Shown here: positions 44,509 through 53,399 of the stretch, piece by piece
How the letters are laid out: each line of letters begins with the position of its first letter
How positions within the stretch are numbered: position 1 is the first letter of the stretch
Source: Tenacibaculum discolor
GTDB lineage: Bacteria > Bacteroidota > Bacteroidia > Flavobacteriales > Flavobacteriaceae
Assembly (NCBI RefSeq): GCF_003664185.1
Contig: NZ_RCCS01000008.1
Span: forward strand, 296,734-360,733
Length of the DNA: 64,000 nucleotides
Reading direction: 5' to 3'
Notes under the pieces: model-generated
What the model was told of the DNA's origin: nothing
The model's database searches: none
Seen by the model: only the letters and a program-made list of their open reading frames with translations
Position numbers and translations under genes: made by a program

Positions 44509-45792
44509 TTATTTCATTTTATATACTTCTCCATTTTTCATTACAAAAACCACGTTTTCCATCGTATGGATGTTTTGAGTAGGATCTTCATCTACTGCGA
44601 CGATATCTGCAAAAAAACCTTTTTTAATCTGACCTAACTCATTTTTCATATCTAACAATGCTGCATTAGTTACTGTAGCAGATTGAATGGTTTCCATAGC
44701 TGGCATTCCTGCTTCTACCATATATCCAAATTCTTTTCCATTCTTACCGTGTTTAAATACTCCAGCATCAGTACCAAAAGCTATTTTTACTCCTCTTTTG
44801 TAAGCTCTACTAAAAGTTCCTTGTATTTGCGGACCAACAGCCAATGCTTTAGGCACTACAATTTCTGGGTAAAATCCTTTTACTTTTGCTTTCTCTTCAA
44901 CCTCTTTTCCTGCTGTAATAGTTGGTACTAAATATGCATCATGTTTTTTCATCAACTCCATGGTAATATCACTCATATAGGTTCCATGCTCTATAGTTTT
45001 TACACCTCCAATAATAGCTCGCTGCATTCCTTCATCTCCATGAGCATGAGCTGCCACGTGCATCCCATAATCTTTTGCTGTTTCACAAATCGCTTTTATT
45101 TCATCAATATTAAATTGTGGATTATCGCCACTTTTAGCCACACTTAACACACCTCCTGTTGCTGTAATTTTTATACAGTCAGCTCCATTTTTATAACGTT
45201 GACGTACTGCTTTTTTAGCATCTTCAATCGAATTCACAACCCCTTCTTTCGGACCTGGATTACCTATTAATTCTCTACTACTACCGTTTGTTGGATCAGC
45301 ATGCCCACCTGTAGTCGCTAAAGATTTCCCAGCTGTAAACACTCGTGGACCAGTTATTTTTCCAGCTTTAATTGCTTTTGCTAATGATATATTCACTCCA
45401 GTTCCTCCCAAGTCTCTTACTGTCGTAAAACCATTTAATAAGGTTGTTTCTGCAAACTTTACAGAATTATACGCTCTATCAGCTTCATTCAAAATATATT
45501 TTTCCAACCTTGATTTCGGACTATGTTCACTTTCAATATGCACGTGCATATCAATTAACCCTGGCATTACTACCTTATCTTTTAAGTCTATAACAACATC
45601 TTCTGAATTTTCAGGGCTCACATATCCTTTTAATACATCAATAATTTTATTTCCATTTACTACAATGGTTTGCTCTTTATTTATTTTACCTTTTTCTGTA
45701 TCAATTAACTTTCCGCAGAATATATAGGTATTCTGAGCAAATGAAACAATCGACATCGTTAAAAACAGTACTAAAAAAAATCTTTTTTTCAT
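44509..45792 (-). CDS. Exported metal-dependent amidohydrolase
   Basis: 427 aa with a signal peptide ending VSFAQN. Amidohydrolase-superfamily residues are in place: MPGLIDMHVH (two metal His), CIKITATGG (bridging Lys), HVAAHAHGDEG and TIEHGTYM (His ligands), and AFGTDAG (Asp). The closest group is the exported imidazolonepropionase-like / Xaa-Pro dipeptidase proteins (Sgx9260 type) that act on N-acyl or prolyl amino acids. Exact substrate unknown. Single gene. Confidence 0.9.
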   Translation of the reverse strand: MKKRFFLVLFLTMSIVSFAQNTYIFCGKLIDTEKGKINKEQTIVVNGNKIIDVLKGYVSPENSEDVVIDLKDKVVMPGLIDMHVHIESEHSPKSRLEKYILNEADRAYNSVKFAETTLLNGFTTVRDLGGTGVNISLAKAIKAGKITGPRVFTAGKSLATTGGHADPTNGSSRELIGNPGPKEGVVNSIEDAKKAVRQRYKNGADCIKITATGGVLSVAKSGDNPQFNIDEIKAICETAKDYGMHVAAHAHGDEGMQRAIIGGVKTIEHGTYMSDITMELMKKHDAYLVPTITAGKEVEEKAKVKGFYPEIVVPKALAVGPQIQGTFSRAYKRGVKIAFGTDAGVFKHGKNGKEFGYMVEAGMPAMETIQSATVTNAALLDMKNELGQIKKGFFADIVAVDEDPTQNIHTMENVVFVMKNGEVYKMK

Positions 45793-45836
45793 GATAATTT
45801 AAGAATGATTAAGCAATAAATGTAGTGATTTTTATG

Positions 45837-45844
45837 TAGCTTGC
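45837..45844 (+). promoter_or_regulatory. -7-like element (TAGCTTGC) upstream of the SDR gene
   Basis: One mismatch to TAnnTTTG, 22 nt before the ATG at 45867, in the divergent gap with the amidohydrolase gene. Confidence 0.4.
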
Positions 45845-45866
45845 CTTTTTAAATTTTAACAGTTAC

Positions 45867-46547
45867 ATGAAGAACGTTGTTATTACAGGAACCAGTAGAG
45901 GTATTGGTTTTGAATTAGCACAGCAGTTTGCTAATCAAGGACATCAGGTATTAGCATTATCTAGAAATACAAAACCTTTAGAGCAAATAAATCATTCAAA
46001 CATCACAACTATTTCTGTTGATTTATCTAACGAAATAGATATAGAAAAAGCGGTTAGTTTTGTTACTACCGAATGGAAAAAGGTAGATATTCTCATCAAT
46101 AACGCAGGAAAATTGATTAATAAACCTTTTGAACAATTAACAACACAAGATTTTGAAGAGGTATATAAAGTAAATGTTTTTGCAGTTGCTGAATTAACTA
46201 GAAACCTTTTACCGTTTATGCAAAAAGGAAGTCATGTAATAACTGTAAGTAGCATGGGTGGAATTCAAGGAAGTATGAAGTTCCCTGGATTAGCTGCCTA
46301 CAGCTCTGCCAAAGGTGCAGTAATTACTTTATCTGAATTACTAGCCGAAGAATATAAAGAACAACAAATAGCTTTTAACGTCTTAGCCTTAGGTGCTGTA
46401 CAAACAGAAATGCTGGAGGAAGCTTTCCCTGGTTATGAAGCTCCATTATCGGCTAAAGAAATGGCTAACTACATTTTTGATTTTGCTTTAACAGGTAGTA
46501 AGTATTACAACGGTAAAGTTTTACAAGTTTCTAGTTCTACCCCTTAA
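45867..46547 (+). CDS. SDR-family oxidoreductase
   Basis: 226 aa classical short-chain dehydrogenase: TGTSRGIGFELA (NAD(P) loop), ILINNAG, VSSMGG with the catalytic Ser, and YSSAKGA with Tyr and Lys. Arg in the loop (TSRGIG) favours NADP. Substrate unknown. It heads a run of SDR, SprT-like and manC genes spaced by 7-15 nt, likely an operon. Confidence 0.93.
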   Translation: MKNVVITGTSRGIGFELAQQFANQGHQVLALSRNTKPLEQINHSNITTISVDLSNEIDIEKAVSFVTTEWKKVDILINNAGKLINKPFEQLTTQDFEEVYKVNVFAVAELTRNLLPFMQKGSHVITVSSMGGIQGSMKFPGLAAYSSAKGAVITLSELLAEEYKEQQIAFNVLALGAVQTEMLEEAFPGYEAPLSAKEMANYIFDFALTGSKYYNGKVLQVSSSTP

Positions 46548-46562
46548 ATTCAAGTATTACAT

Positions 46563-47162
46563 TTGAAAAAGACATTGATTAAATACATTCCTGAAGAAGC
46601 AATTCCGTTAGTTGAATATTTAATTATTGAACACCGTATCAATTTGAAAATAGTAAGTGAACGTCAAACTAAACACGGTGATTTTCGTCGCTTACCAAAT
46701 GGACACATGCAAATTACAGTCAACAATAATTTGAATCCATATCAGTTTTTACTAACACTAATTCATGAAATTGCACACCATGTAACATATCAAAAATTTG
46801 GAAGAGTACAACCCCACGGTAAAGAATGGAAAACAGTATTTCAGCATTTAATGCTCCCTTTTTTACAACCCGAAATTTATCCAAAAAACATTCTACCATA
46901 TTTAGCCAACTACTTAAAAAACCCAAAAGCCAGTACCGATGCTGATGTAAATTTATCACTGGCGTTGCGAGGTGGAAAATCAGAAGACGGAAAGAACTTT
47001 ATCTTTGAAATACCTAATGGAAGCGTTTTTCAATTCAAGGATAAACTATACAAAAGAGGTGATAAACGAAGAACACGCTATGAATGTTTAAATTTAGAAA
47101 ACAAGCGTGTATATTTATTCAACCAAAATGCAGAAGTGAAACTAGTAGCTTTAAACAAATAA
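46563..47162 (+). CDS. SprT-like zinc metalloprotease domain protein
   Basis: 199 aa with a TTG start. The zinc motif HEIAHH lies in LLTLIHEIAHHVTYQKFG, preceded by the N-terminal GHMQITVNNNL typical of SprT-like domains. The C-terminal part (GSVFQFKDKLYKRGDKRRTRYEC) corresponds to the zinc-ribbon-like tail, here with a single Cys and therefore not a zinc ribbon. Cytosolic. Eukaryotic relatives cut DNA-protein cross-links; the bacterial role is not established. Confidence 0.88.
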   Translation: MKKTLIKYIPEEAIPLVEYLIIEHRINLKIVSERQTKHGDFRRLPNGHMQITVNNNLNPYQFLLTLIHEIAHHVTYQKFGRVQPHGKEWKTVFQHLMLPFLQPEIYPKNILPYLANYLKNPKASTDADVNLSLALRGGKSEDGKNFIFEIPNGSVFQFKDKLYKRGDKRRTRYECLNLENKRVYLFNQNAEVKLVALNK

Positions 47163-47169
47163 TACTTGT

Positions 47170-48231
47170 ATGAATACTAATTATTACGCAGTAATTATGG
47201 CGGGTGGCGTAGGTTCTCGCCTTTGGCCTGTAAGTACTGAAAAGTACCCTAAGCAATTTCATGATTTATTAGGAACTGGAGAGTCTTTGTTACAAAAAAC
47301 CTTTAACAGAATTAATCAATTAATTCCAGCAGAAAATATTTTAATTGCCACTAATAAACGTTACGAAGAATTAGTATTAGAACAACTTCCTGAAATTAGC
47401 AACAAACAGCTATTACTTGAACCTGTAATGCGTAATACTGCTCCTTGTATTTTATATGCTGCTTTAAAAATTCATCAGCAAAATAAAAATGCAGTGATGT
47501 TAGTTGCTCCATCGGATCATTGGATAGAAAACGAAACTGAATTTATTAAGAATATTGAGACTTCTTTTAAGGTTTGTGCTAAAGAAGACATGTTAATGAC
47601 TTTAGGAATTCAACCAAATCATCCCAATACAGGGTATGGTTATATTCAGTTTGAAGAAAATTCTTCTGAAATAAAAAAAGTAAAAACCTTTACCGAAAAA
47701 CCAAACATTGAAAAAGCTACTCAATTTTTAGTAAGTGGTGATTATCTGTGGAATGCCGGCATTTTTGTTTGGTCAGTTTCAAGTATTTTAGCTGCTTTTA
47801 AAAAGTACCTCCCTGAAATGGTTGACATTTTAGATCATGGAAATAATGTATACAACACAGATCTTGAAGGCGATTTTATAAAGAATAATTATGAAAAGTG
47901 TGAAAACATTTCTATTGACTTCGGAATTATGGAACGCTCAGAAAAAGTACATGTGCTCCCTGTTGATTTTGGTTGGGATGATTTAGGTACTTGGGGTTCT
48001 TTATACAACAAACTAGGTAAAGACAAGTATCAAAATGCAACTGTTGGAGCTAATACTATTTTTAAAAACGCTAATGGAAATATGATTAGCACTCAAAATG
48101 GCAAGAAAGTAGTGGTTCAAGGTTTACAAGATTTTATTATCGTAGAAAAAGACGATGTCTTGGTTATTTGTCCACGTAAAGAAGAACAAGACATAAAACA
48201 ACTACGAACAAAAGTAAAAGAGAAATTTTAA
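47170..48231 (+). CDS. manC: Mannose-1-phosphate guanylyltransferase
   Basis: 353 aa nucleotidyltransferase making GDP-mannose for surface glycans. Motifs: IMAGGVGSRLWPVSTEKYPKQF (GTP loop), LLEPVMRNTAPCI, LVAPSDHWI, GYGYIQFE, KTFTEKP, YLWNAGIFVW and FGWDDLGTW. It lacks the C-terminal isomerase domain, so it is the monofunctional type. It lies 7 nt after the SprT-like gene. Confidence 0.95.
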   Translation: MNTNYYAVIMAGGVGSRLWPVSTEKYPKQFHDLLGTGESLLQKTFNRINQLIPAENILIATNKRYEELVLEQLPEISNKQLLLEPVMRNTAPCILYAALKIHQQNKNAVMLVAPSDHWIENETEFIKNIETSFKVCAKEDMLMTLGIQPNHPNTGYGYIQFEENSSEIKKVKTFTEKPNIEKATQFLVSGDYLWNAGIFVWSVSSILAAFKKYLPEMVDILDHGNNVYNTDLEGDFIKNNYEKCENISIDFGIMERSEKVHVLPVDFGWDDLGTWGSLYNKLGKDKYQNATVGANTIFKNANGNMISTQNGKKVVVQGLQDFIIVEKDDVLVICPRKEEQDIKQLRTKVKEKF

Positions 48232-48270
48232 TAAGTTACTCCTCTCTTTTCTATAACACATTATTGATTA

Positions 48271-50256
48271 ATGGAATATTCCAACATTCTTAACATAGGT
48301 ATTTTAGCACATGTTGATGCTGGTAAAACTACCTTGACAGAACATTTACTATATCATACAGGAGCTATAAGAAATATAGGAAGTGTAGATAAAGGTTCTA
48401 CTGTTACTGATAGTTTAGTACTTGAGAAAGAACGTGGAATTTCCATAAAAGCTGCAACCACTTCTTTTATTTGGAATGACACCAAAGTTAACTTAATTGA
48501 TACTCCTGGGCACGTAGATTTTTCTAGTGAAGTTGCAAGAACATTATGTGTGGTAGATGCAGTTGTTTTAGTTATTTCGGCTGTTGAAGGTGTACAAGCT
48601 CACACCCTAACTATTGTAGACGCTTTGGAAAAACTGAAAATTCCAACAATAATTTTCATTAATAAAATTGATCGACAAGGTGCAGATACAGAGAGTGTTT
48701 TAGAACAAATAAAAAATGAGCTTCAATTTAAAACTGCCCCAATTTATACTGCTCATAATGAAGGGTTAGATTCCGCATGTATTAGTCCTGTTTTTCATAA
48801 TAGTTCAGTTACCAAAGAACAAAAAGAAACCATTTTAGAAGAGTTAATTGAAACTAATGAAGACTTGCTTGAACAATACTTAAATGGCAATACTATTACT
48901 GATGAAACCTACATCAAAGCTATCATAAAAAACACTTCTAAAGCTTTAATTTCAGCGGTATTTACAGGAATTGCTAAAAATAACATCGGTGTAAAAGAAT
49001 TACTAGACGGATTAACAAGTTTTATCAAACCCAACAAAAACAATACTTCTCAAGAAGCCTCTGCTTATGTATACAAAATAGAGCATCATAAAGTTCATGG
49101 TGTTATGGCATATGTAAAAGTATTTTCTGGTGAGTTATCTTCTAAATCGGTTATTTACAACCACACCCAAGCCTTAGAAACTAAAATAAACCAATCAAAG
49201 GTCTTCCATCATACCAAACATATTGACGCTACTATTAAAACTGGTGATATTGGAATTATTACAGGGGTCGTTGATACAAAAACTGGAGATATTTTAGGCA
49301 ATCCCGAAGGAATTCCAAAATTACCCGAATTAAACACACCTGTTTTAAGTGTACAAGTGTTACCTGACAATGATAAAGATTATAATGCCTTAGCACAAGC
49401 GTTGCAAATCATCGACAAAGAAGATCCTACTCTTCAATTCAAATGGCATAAACCTGAAAAGGAACTCTTATTATTGTTAATGGGAGACATGCAAATTGAG
49501 GTACTAACCCATATATTACTAGAACGGTTTTCAATCCCTGTTCGTTTTACCGAACCTCAAATTGTATACAAAGAAACCATAAGCAAAGCTGCAGAAGGTT
49601 ATGTTCGCTATTGGATGCCTAAACCTTGTTGGGCTATTATGACTTTTTTAATTGAACCTGCTCCCTTAAACTCTGGTGTTAGTTATCAATCTGTTGTATC
49701 TAAAAATGATATTCATAATAAATATCAAAACGAAATAGCTAGAACGATTCCAAAAGCTTTAGAACAAGGATTATTAGGTTGGGAAGTTACTGATATAAAA
49801 ATAACATTGATTAAAGGAGAAGACCACAATGTACACTCTAGACCTGGTGATTTTAATTTAGCTACTCCAATGGGAATCATGAAAGGTTTACAAGCTGGTG
49901 GAACTCATTTGTTAGAACCCTTAGTTCGCTTTGAAATAAAAACCAATGAAGAGTTTTTAAGTAAAATTATTTCTGAACTTACAACTAGAAGAGCAACAAT
50001 CAACTCTCCTACTTTTCAAAATGAAATGATGCATCTTACAGGAACAATTCCTGTAGCTACTTCTTTAGACCTAAGCATTAAATTAAATACACTTTGTAGT
50101 GGTCGTATACGTTTGCGAATGGTTTTTCATGGCTATGACACATGTCCTGAAGGAGAAGGTAAATCCAGAGATTTTAAAGGAGTGAACCCATTAGACGAAG
50201 CTCAATGGATATTGCACCGTCGTGGCGCTTATAAAGCTGACGAACGAGTAATTTAA
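48271..50256 (+). CDS. TetM/TetQ-like ribosomal protection GTPase
   Basis: 661 aa, EF-G-like. G-motifs: GILAHVDAGKTTLTEHLLY, DTPGHVDFSSEV, FINKIDRQGAD. Then domain II, domain III, and a C-terminal half collinear with TetM/TetQ (PEKELLLLLMGDMQIEVL, AGGTHLLEPLVRFEI). Domain IV differs from the resistance proteins at the loop that contacts the drug site: where TetM has YSPV before PADFRMLAP, this one has VHSRPGDFNLATP. So it is a chromosomal relative whose ability to dislodge tetracycline is open. It overlaps convergent lpxK by 4 nt. Confidence 0.88.
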   Translation: MEYSNILNIGILAHVDAGKTTLTEHLLYHTGAIRNIGSVDKGSTVTDSLVLEKERGISIKAATTSFIWNDTKVNLIDTPGHVDFSSEVARTLCVVDAVVLVISAVEGVQAHTLTIVDALEKLKIPTIIFINKIDRQGADTESVLEQIKNELQFKTAPIYTAHNEGLDSACISPVFHNSSVTKEQKETILEELIETNEDLLEQYLNGNTITDETYIKAIIKNTSKALISAVFTGIAKNNIGVKELLDGLTSFIKPNKNNTSQEASAYVYKIEHHKVHGVMAYVKVFSGELSSKSVIYNHTQALETKINQSKVFHHTKHIDATIKTGDIGIITGVVDTKTGDILGNPEGIPKLPELNTPVLSVQVLPDNDKDYNALAQALQIIDKEDPTLQFKWHKPEKELLLLLMGDMQIEVLTHILLERFSIPVRFTEPQIVYKETISKAAEGYVRYWMPKPCWAIMTFLIEPAPLNSGVSYQSVVSKNDIHNKYQNEIARTIPKALEQGLLGWEVTDIKITLIKGEDHNVHSRPGDFNLATPMGIMKGLQAGGTHLLEPLVRFEIKTNEEFLSKIISELTTRRATINSPTFQNEMMHLTGTIPVATSLDLSIKLNTLCSGRIRLRMVFHGYDTCPEGEGKSRDFKGVNPLDEAQWILHRRGAYKADERVI

Positions 50257-51284
50257 TTCTTCTTTTTTATTTCTTCTAAAACCAAAGAATTAAAAACTTT
50301 CTCTTCGTTTAGAAAATCACTTTTTATAGAAATATAATTTAGTGGATCAATCTTACCCTCCAATCGCATATAATCCTTTTCTGTAGTCAAAATGATTTTT
50401 TGTTGAGATAGTAATTCATCAAAACTCTTCTTAATAGTTGAAATGTCCTGCTGAGTAAAATTATGATGATCTGGAAAATTTAAATGCTTAAAACCTATTT
50501 CTTTTTCTTTTAAAAAGTTCAATAATGGTTTAGGATTTGCAATTCCTGTTACTAACAATACTTCTTTATCTTTCAAGTCTGAAATTACTAGTTCTTCTGT
50601 TCCTTTTAAATCTTCGTCGTATGCAATCGTCGTAAAAAATACTTTTTGATACGACTTCGGATTGAGTTTTCGTACTATCTTTTCTTGCTCTGCCTTCGAT
50701 AAATTCTCAGGACATTTAGTAACCACAATTACACTCGCTCGTTTAGCCCCTCTCCTACTTTCCCTTAAATTTCCTGTAGGTAATAAAAAATCATCTACAA
50801 ATAAATCGTTATACTTTGTGAGTAAAATATAACTACTTGCAGTTACTTTTCTGTGCTGATAAGCATCATCTAACAATACTACTTCTGGTGGGTTATGAGT
50901 CTGTAATAACTGCTGAATTCCATATGTTCTATCAGCATCCACAGCCACCGTAATATCATTTTTAAATTTCTTATAAAACTGGAGCGGTTCATCTCCAACA
51001 TCTTCAGCTATGTGTGTATCGTTTACCAGTTGAAACCCTTCTGTTTTACGTTTATAACCACGACTTAACACCGCTATTTTATAATCATCCTTCAATAAAC
51101 GTATCAAATATTCAATCTGCGGAGATTTTCCCGTTCCACCAACACTTAAATTTCCAACAGCAATCACTGGGATATCAAAAGAAGTTGATTTTAAAACACC
51201 TAGATTAAAAAACCAATTACGAATTCTCGTAATAGCATCGTACAAAACAGCAAACGGAAATAATAAAAATCGAAGTAGCTTCAT
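50253..51284 (-). CDS. lpxK: Tetraacyldisaccharide 4'-kinase LpxK
   Basis: 343 aa. It phosphorylates the lipid A precursor at the 4' position, at the inner membrane. An N-terminal amphipathic/hydrophobic helix (LLRFLLFPFAVLYDAITRIRNW) precedes the kinase with IAVGNLSVGGTGKSPQIEYL (P-loop), LSRGYKRKT and GDEPLQFYKK, VLLDDAYQHRK (catalytic Asp pair) and a late TTEKDYMRL. No neighbours from the lipid A pathway. Confidence 0.95.
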   Translation of the reverse strand: MKLLRFLLFPFAVLYDAITRIRNWFFNLGVLKSTSFDIPVIAVGNLSVGGTGKSPQIEYLIRLLKDDYKIAVLSRGYKRKTEGFQLVNDTHIAEDVGDEPLQFYKKFKNDITVAVDADRTYGIQQLLQTHNPPEVVLLDDAYQHRKVTASSYILLTKYNDLFVDDFLLPTGNLRESRRGAKRASVIVVTKCPENLSKAEQEKIVRKLNPKSYQKVFFTTIAYDEDLKGTEELVISDLKDKEVLLVTGIANPKPLLNFLKEKEIGFKHLNFPDHHNFTQQDISTIKKSFDELLSQQKIILTTEKDYMRLEGKIDPLNYISIKSDFLNEEKVFNSLVLEEIKKKN

Positions 51285-51349
51285 TACACCAAAAGTAATA
51301 ATTTAAGCATTAATGTACAGGATACTTTTATTTTCATTTTTCTACTTTG

Positions 51350-51357
51350 TAACTTTG
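51350..51357 (+). promoter_or_regulatory. -7 element (TAACTTTG) of the NIF3 gene
   Basis: Exact TAnnTTTG match 29 nt before ATG 51387. Confidence 0.65.
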
Positions 51358-51386
51358 CTATAGTAATATTTTGAAAACGTACCCAA

Positions 51387-52481
51387 ATGCAAATAAAAGA
51401 CGTCACCAACTATATTGAGCAACTAGCACCACTTTCATATGCTGAAGATTTTGACAATGTTGGTTTATTAATAGGTAATTACAGTACTGAAGTTACAGGA
51501 GTTTTAGTTACACTAGACACTCTTGAAGAAACTGTAGATGAAGCAATTGCTAATAACTGTAATCTTATTGTAAGTTTTCATCCCATTGTATTTAGCGGAT
51601 TAAAAAAGATAAACGGCAACAATTATGTAGAACGCGTCGTATTAAAAGCTATTCAAAATAATATTGCTATTTATGCTACACATACTGCATTAGACAATGT
51701 AAATAATGGTGTCTCAGCAAAAATGGGAGAAGTTTTAGGATTAAAAAACATGAAAACACTCATTCCTAAAAAAGGAATCATCAAAAAACTAACAACGTAT
51801 GTTCCTTCTCAAAATGCTGATAACCTTCGTAACAAATTATTTGAAGCAGGTGCAGGAAACATTGGTAATTATGACAACTGCTCTTTTAATACAGAAGGAA
51901 AAGGAAGCTACAAAGGAAATGAGAACTCTAACCCTACTATAGGTGAAAAAGGGGAACTTATATTTGAAAAAGAAACCTGTATTACGATTACTTTCGATTC
52001 TTTTTTAGAAGGTAAAATACTCTCAGCATTGTTTAAGAATCATCCGTATGAAGAAGTTGCCTATGAAGTTATAACTTTAGACAATCAAAATCAACATGTG
52101 GGTATGGGTATGATTGGAGAACTTCCATCTGCAATGAATGAAAAAGATTTTTTATTATTTGTAAAAAAAACATTTAAAACAGACTGTGTTAGACATTCTG
52201 AACTACTTGACAAACCTATTAAAAAGGTAGCTGTATTAGGAGGTTCAGGAAGTTTTGCTATTAAAAATGCGATGCGAGCAGGAGCAGATGCTTACATTAG
52301 TGCAGATTTTAAATATCATGAATTTTTTAAAGCAGAAAAAAGAATATTACTTGCAGATGTAGGACATTATGAAAGCGAGCAGTTTACAAAAAACCTTTTA
52401 GTTGATTATCTTAGCAAAAAAATTAGTACTTTTGCAATTATTTTAAGCGAAAAGAGTACAAATCCAATACACTATATTTAA
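51387..52481 (+). CDS. NIF3-like dinuclear metal-centre protein
   Basis: 364 aa, the long form of the YbgI/NIF3 family with a PII-like insert in the middle (about 130-230). Metal-site motifs: YAEDFDNVGLLIG, IVSFHPIVFSGLKKI, ATHTALDNVNNGVS, and the C-terminal GGSGSFAI, YISADFKYHEF and DVGHYESE. The family forms toroidal hexamers; a GTP cyclohydrolase I type 2 name is often given but is not well supported. It lies 3 nt before the coiled-coil gene, a conserved pairing in many bacteria. Confidence 0.93.
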   Translation: MQIKDVTNYIEQLAPLSYAEDFDNVGLLIGNYSTEVTGVLVTLDTLEETVDEAIANNCNLIVSFHPIVFSGLKKINGNNYVERVVLKAIQNNIAIYATHTALDNVNNGVSAKMGEVLGLKNMKTLIPKKGIIKKLTTYVPSQNADNLRNKLFEAGAGNIGNYDNCSFNTEGKGSYKGNENSNPTIGEKGELIFEKETCITITFDSFLEGKILSALFKNHPYEEVAYEVITLDNQNQHVGMGMIGELPSAMNEKDFLLFVKKTFKTDCVRHSELLDKPIKKVAVLGGSGSFAIKNAMRAGADAYISADFKYHEFFKAEKRILLADVGHYESEQFTKNLLVDYLSKKISTFAIILSEKSTNPIHYI

Positions 52482-52484
52482 CAG

Positions 52485-53255
52485 ATGGCAAAAAAAGAAG
52501 TAACGGTAGAAGAAAAATTAAGAGCGTTATACGATTTACAGTTAATCGATTCTAGAATTGACGAGATTAGAAACGTTCGCGGTGAATTACCTTTAGAAGT
52601 TGAAGATTTAGAAGATGAAGTTGCCGGATTAAACAAAAGACTTTCTAATTTAGCTGAGGATGTTAAAAATTTAGAAACTGATATTAGTAACAAAAAGTTA
52701 GCTATTGAAGAATCTAAAAACTTAATTACTAAGTACGAAGAACAACAAAAAAATGTTCGTAATAACCGTGAATTCGACTCTTTATCTAAAGAAATTGAGT
52801 ATCAAGAATTAGAAATTCAATTATCTGAAAAGAGAATTAAAGAATACAAAGCTAAGATTTCTCAAAAGAAAGAGGTTATTGATAATACCAAAGAAAAATT
52901 AGCTCAACAAGAAGCACATTTAGCTCACAAAAAAGGTGAATTAGATGCTATCTTAAAGGAAACTGAAAAAGAAGAGCAATTATTAAAAGAAAAGTCTGAA
53001 GAATTTTCACAATCTATCGACAGACATTTATTAACTGCTTATAAAAGAATTAGAACTAAAGTAAGAAACGGATTAGCAGTTGTTGCTATTGAGCGTGGAG
53101 CTGCTGGAGGTTCTTTCTTTACTATTCCACCACAGGTACAATTAGAAATTGCTAACCGTAAGAAAATTACAATTGACGAGCACAGTGGTCGTATTTTAGT
53201 AGATCCAGCTTTAGCACAAGAAGAAAAAGAAAAAATTGACAGCTTATTTGCTTAA
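52485..53255 (+). CDS. Coiled-coil protein with degenerate C4-type zinc ribbon
   Basis: 256 aa. Residues ~10-185 are a long antiparallel coiled coil (KLRALYDLQLIDSRIDEI to KSEEFSQSIDRHLL). The C-terminal part keeps the DUF164/zinc-ribbon frame (RTKVRNGLAVVAIERGAAGGSF, IPPQVQLEIANRKKI, DEHSGRILVDPAL), but all four zinc Cys have been replaced (positions now in ERGAAGG and DEHSG). The partner gene is a NIF3-family gene, as in other phyla. Function in bacteria is uncertain; relatives have been linked to RNA or type III/flagellar helper roles. Confidence 0.85.
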   Translation: MAKKEVTVEEKLRALYDLQLIDSRIDEIRNVRGELPLEVEDLEDEVAGLNKRLSNLAEDVKNLETDISNKKLAIEESKNLITKYEEQQKNVRNNREFDSLSKEIEYQELEIQLSEKRIKEYKAKISQKKEVIDNTKEKLAQQEAHLAHKKGELDAILKETEKEEQLLKEKSEEFSQSIDRHLLTAYKRIRTKVRNGLAVVAIERGAAGGSFFTIPPQVQLEIANRKKITIDEHSGRILVDPALAQEEKEKIDSLFA

Positions 53256-53276
53256 TATTTTTCTTAAAACATATAC

Positions 53277-53303
53277 AAAGCCTCCAAATTGGAGGCTTTT
53301 TTG
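53277..53303 (+). terminator. Rho-independent terminator after the NIF3 / coiled-coil pair
   Basis: AAAGCCTCCAA / TTGGAGGCTTT followed by TTTT; 21 nt after the stop. Confidence 0.9.
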
Positions 53304-53399
53304 TTGCTATAAGTTTTAATTCTAAAATTAGTAACAATTAAAAATCAAAGCCCCTCGCTTTTCACCTAACGTTACATTTTCGTATCTTGCATTCTGCTT

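Noticed and set aside
44683..45147. Plus-strand ORFs with Cys/Phe/Ser-rich products under the amidohydrolase gene
   Set aside because: They are antisense shadows of a clear minus-strand gene with intact catalytic motifs.
48271..50256. Acquired tetracycline resistance on a mobile element
   Set aside because: No transposase, integrase, repeats or composition shift flank the gene, and the drug-contact loop differs.
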